A DNA stretch of 5,761 bases. Source: Campylobacterales bacterium. Its GTDB lineage: Bacteria > Campylobacterota > Campylobacteria > Campylobacterales > Sulfurovaceae. The notes beneath the pieces were generated by a model. It saw only the letters and a program-made list of their open reading frames with translations, had not been told where the DNA came from and did not search any database. Location: contig JACXUN010000106.1 in assembly GCA_014763905.1 (NCBI GenBank), positions 1-5,761 on the forward strand. The letters are read 5' to 3'. Positions 5,728 to 5,761 of this stretch are shown in pieces (positions within the stretch are counted from its first letter, which is position 1; the number at the start of each line of letters is the position of its first letter). The position numbers and the translations under genes were made by a program.

Positions 5728-5743
5728 TATTTTATCTAAAATA
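5728..5743. other. AT-rich 16-bp palindrome near the window edge
   Basis: TATTTTA and TAAAATA form a perfect 7-bp inverted repeat around TC. On the minus strand it includes a weak -10-like TAAAAT without a usable -35. It could be an operator or simply AT-rich promoter DNA; nothing else in the last 60 nt supports a gene. Confidence 0.25.
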
Positions 5744-5761
5744 GGTTAAGTGTGGTTAGTA

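Overview
The window suggests a Campylobacterota chromosome, most like the Sulfuricurvum/Sulfurimonas group. The grounds are the long (about 397 aa) DapD of the kind I associate with that phylum, the tsaE-lptB pairing, a stand-alone trpD, and a moderate GC content that by eye fits Sulfuricurvum better than the AT-richer relatives. The genus is an inference from protein features and gene order; no search was run. All seven supported genes lie on the minus strand, so transcription runs from high to low coordinates: murA, dapD, a small unknown gene, an S4-domain gene, trpD, tsaE, lptB. I support no plus-strand gene.

Region by region: 5559-5761 holds a long inverted repeat (34-bp perfect arms) upstream of murA. 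murA (4290-5558) makes the first committed peptidoglycan precursor. The 186-nt gap after it holds a degenerate half copy of the same repeat family starting right at the murA stop, then an extended -10 promoter and a leader with a 9-bp hairpin ahead of dapD (2910-4103). dapD, the 78-aa gene (2664-2900) and the S4 gene (2407-2652) are packed with gaps of 9 and 11 nt and look like one transcription unit. trpD (1359-2336), tsaE (828-1244) and lptB (92-814) follow on the same strand. Most of the genes are housekeeping: MurA and DapD feed peptidoglycan (DapD also lysine), LptB powers LPS export, TsaE serves t6A tRNA modification, TrpD makes tryptophan, and the S4 protein probably serves ribosome quality control.

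The unusual part is between the genes. Two REP-like palindromes of different sequence, each with a 5' GTAG tetranucleotide, lie after the S4 gene and after trpD, and in both cases the TAG of GTAG is the stop codon of the preceding gene. After trpD the REPs form an inverted pair (REPIN-like, 1254-1362) that fills the space from the trpD stop to the tsaE Shine-Dalgarno sequence. Removing exactly that element on paper joins trpD in frame to a TAA that overlaps the tsaE ATG (TAATG) and adds two codons to trpD. This fits a clean insertion without target duplication into a once translationally coupled junction. A third repeat family brackets murA.
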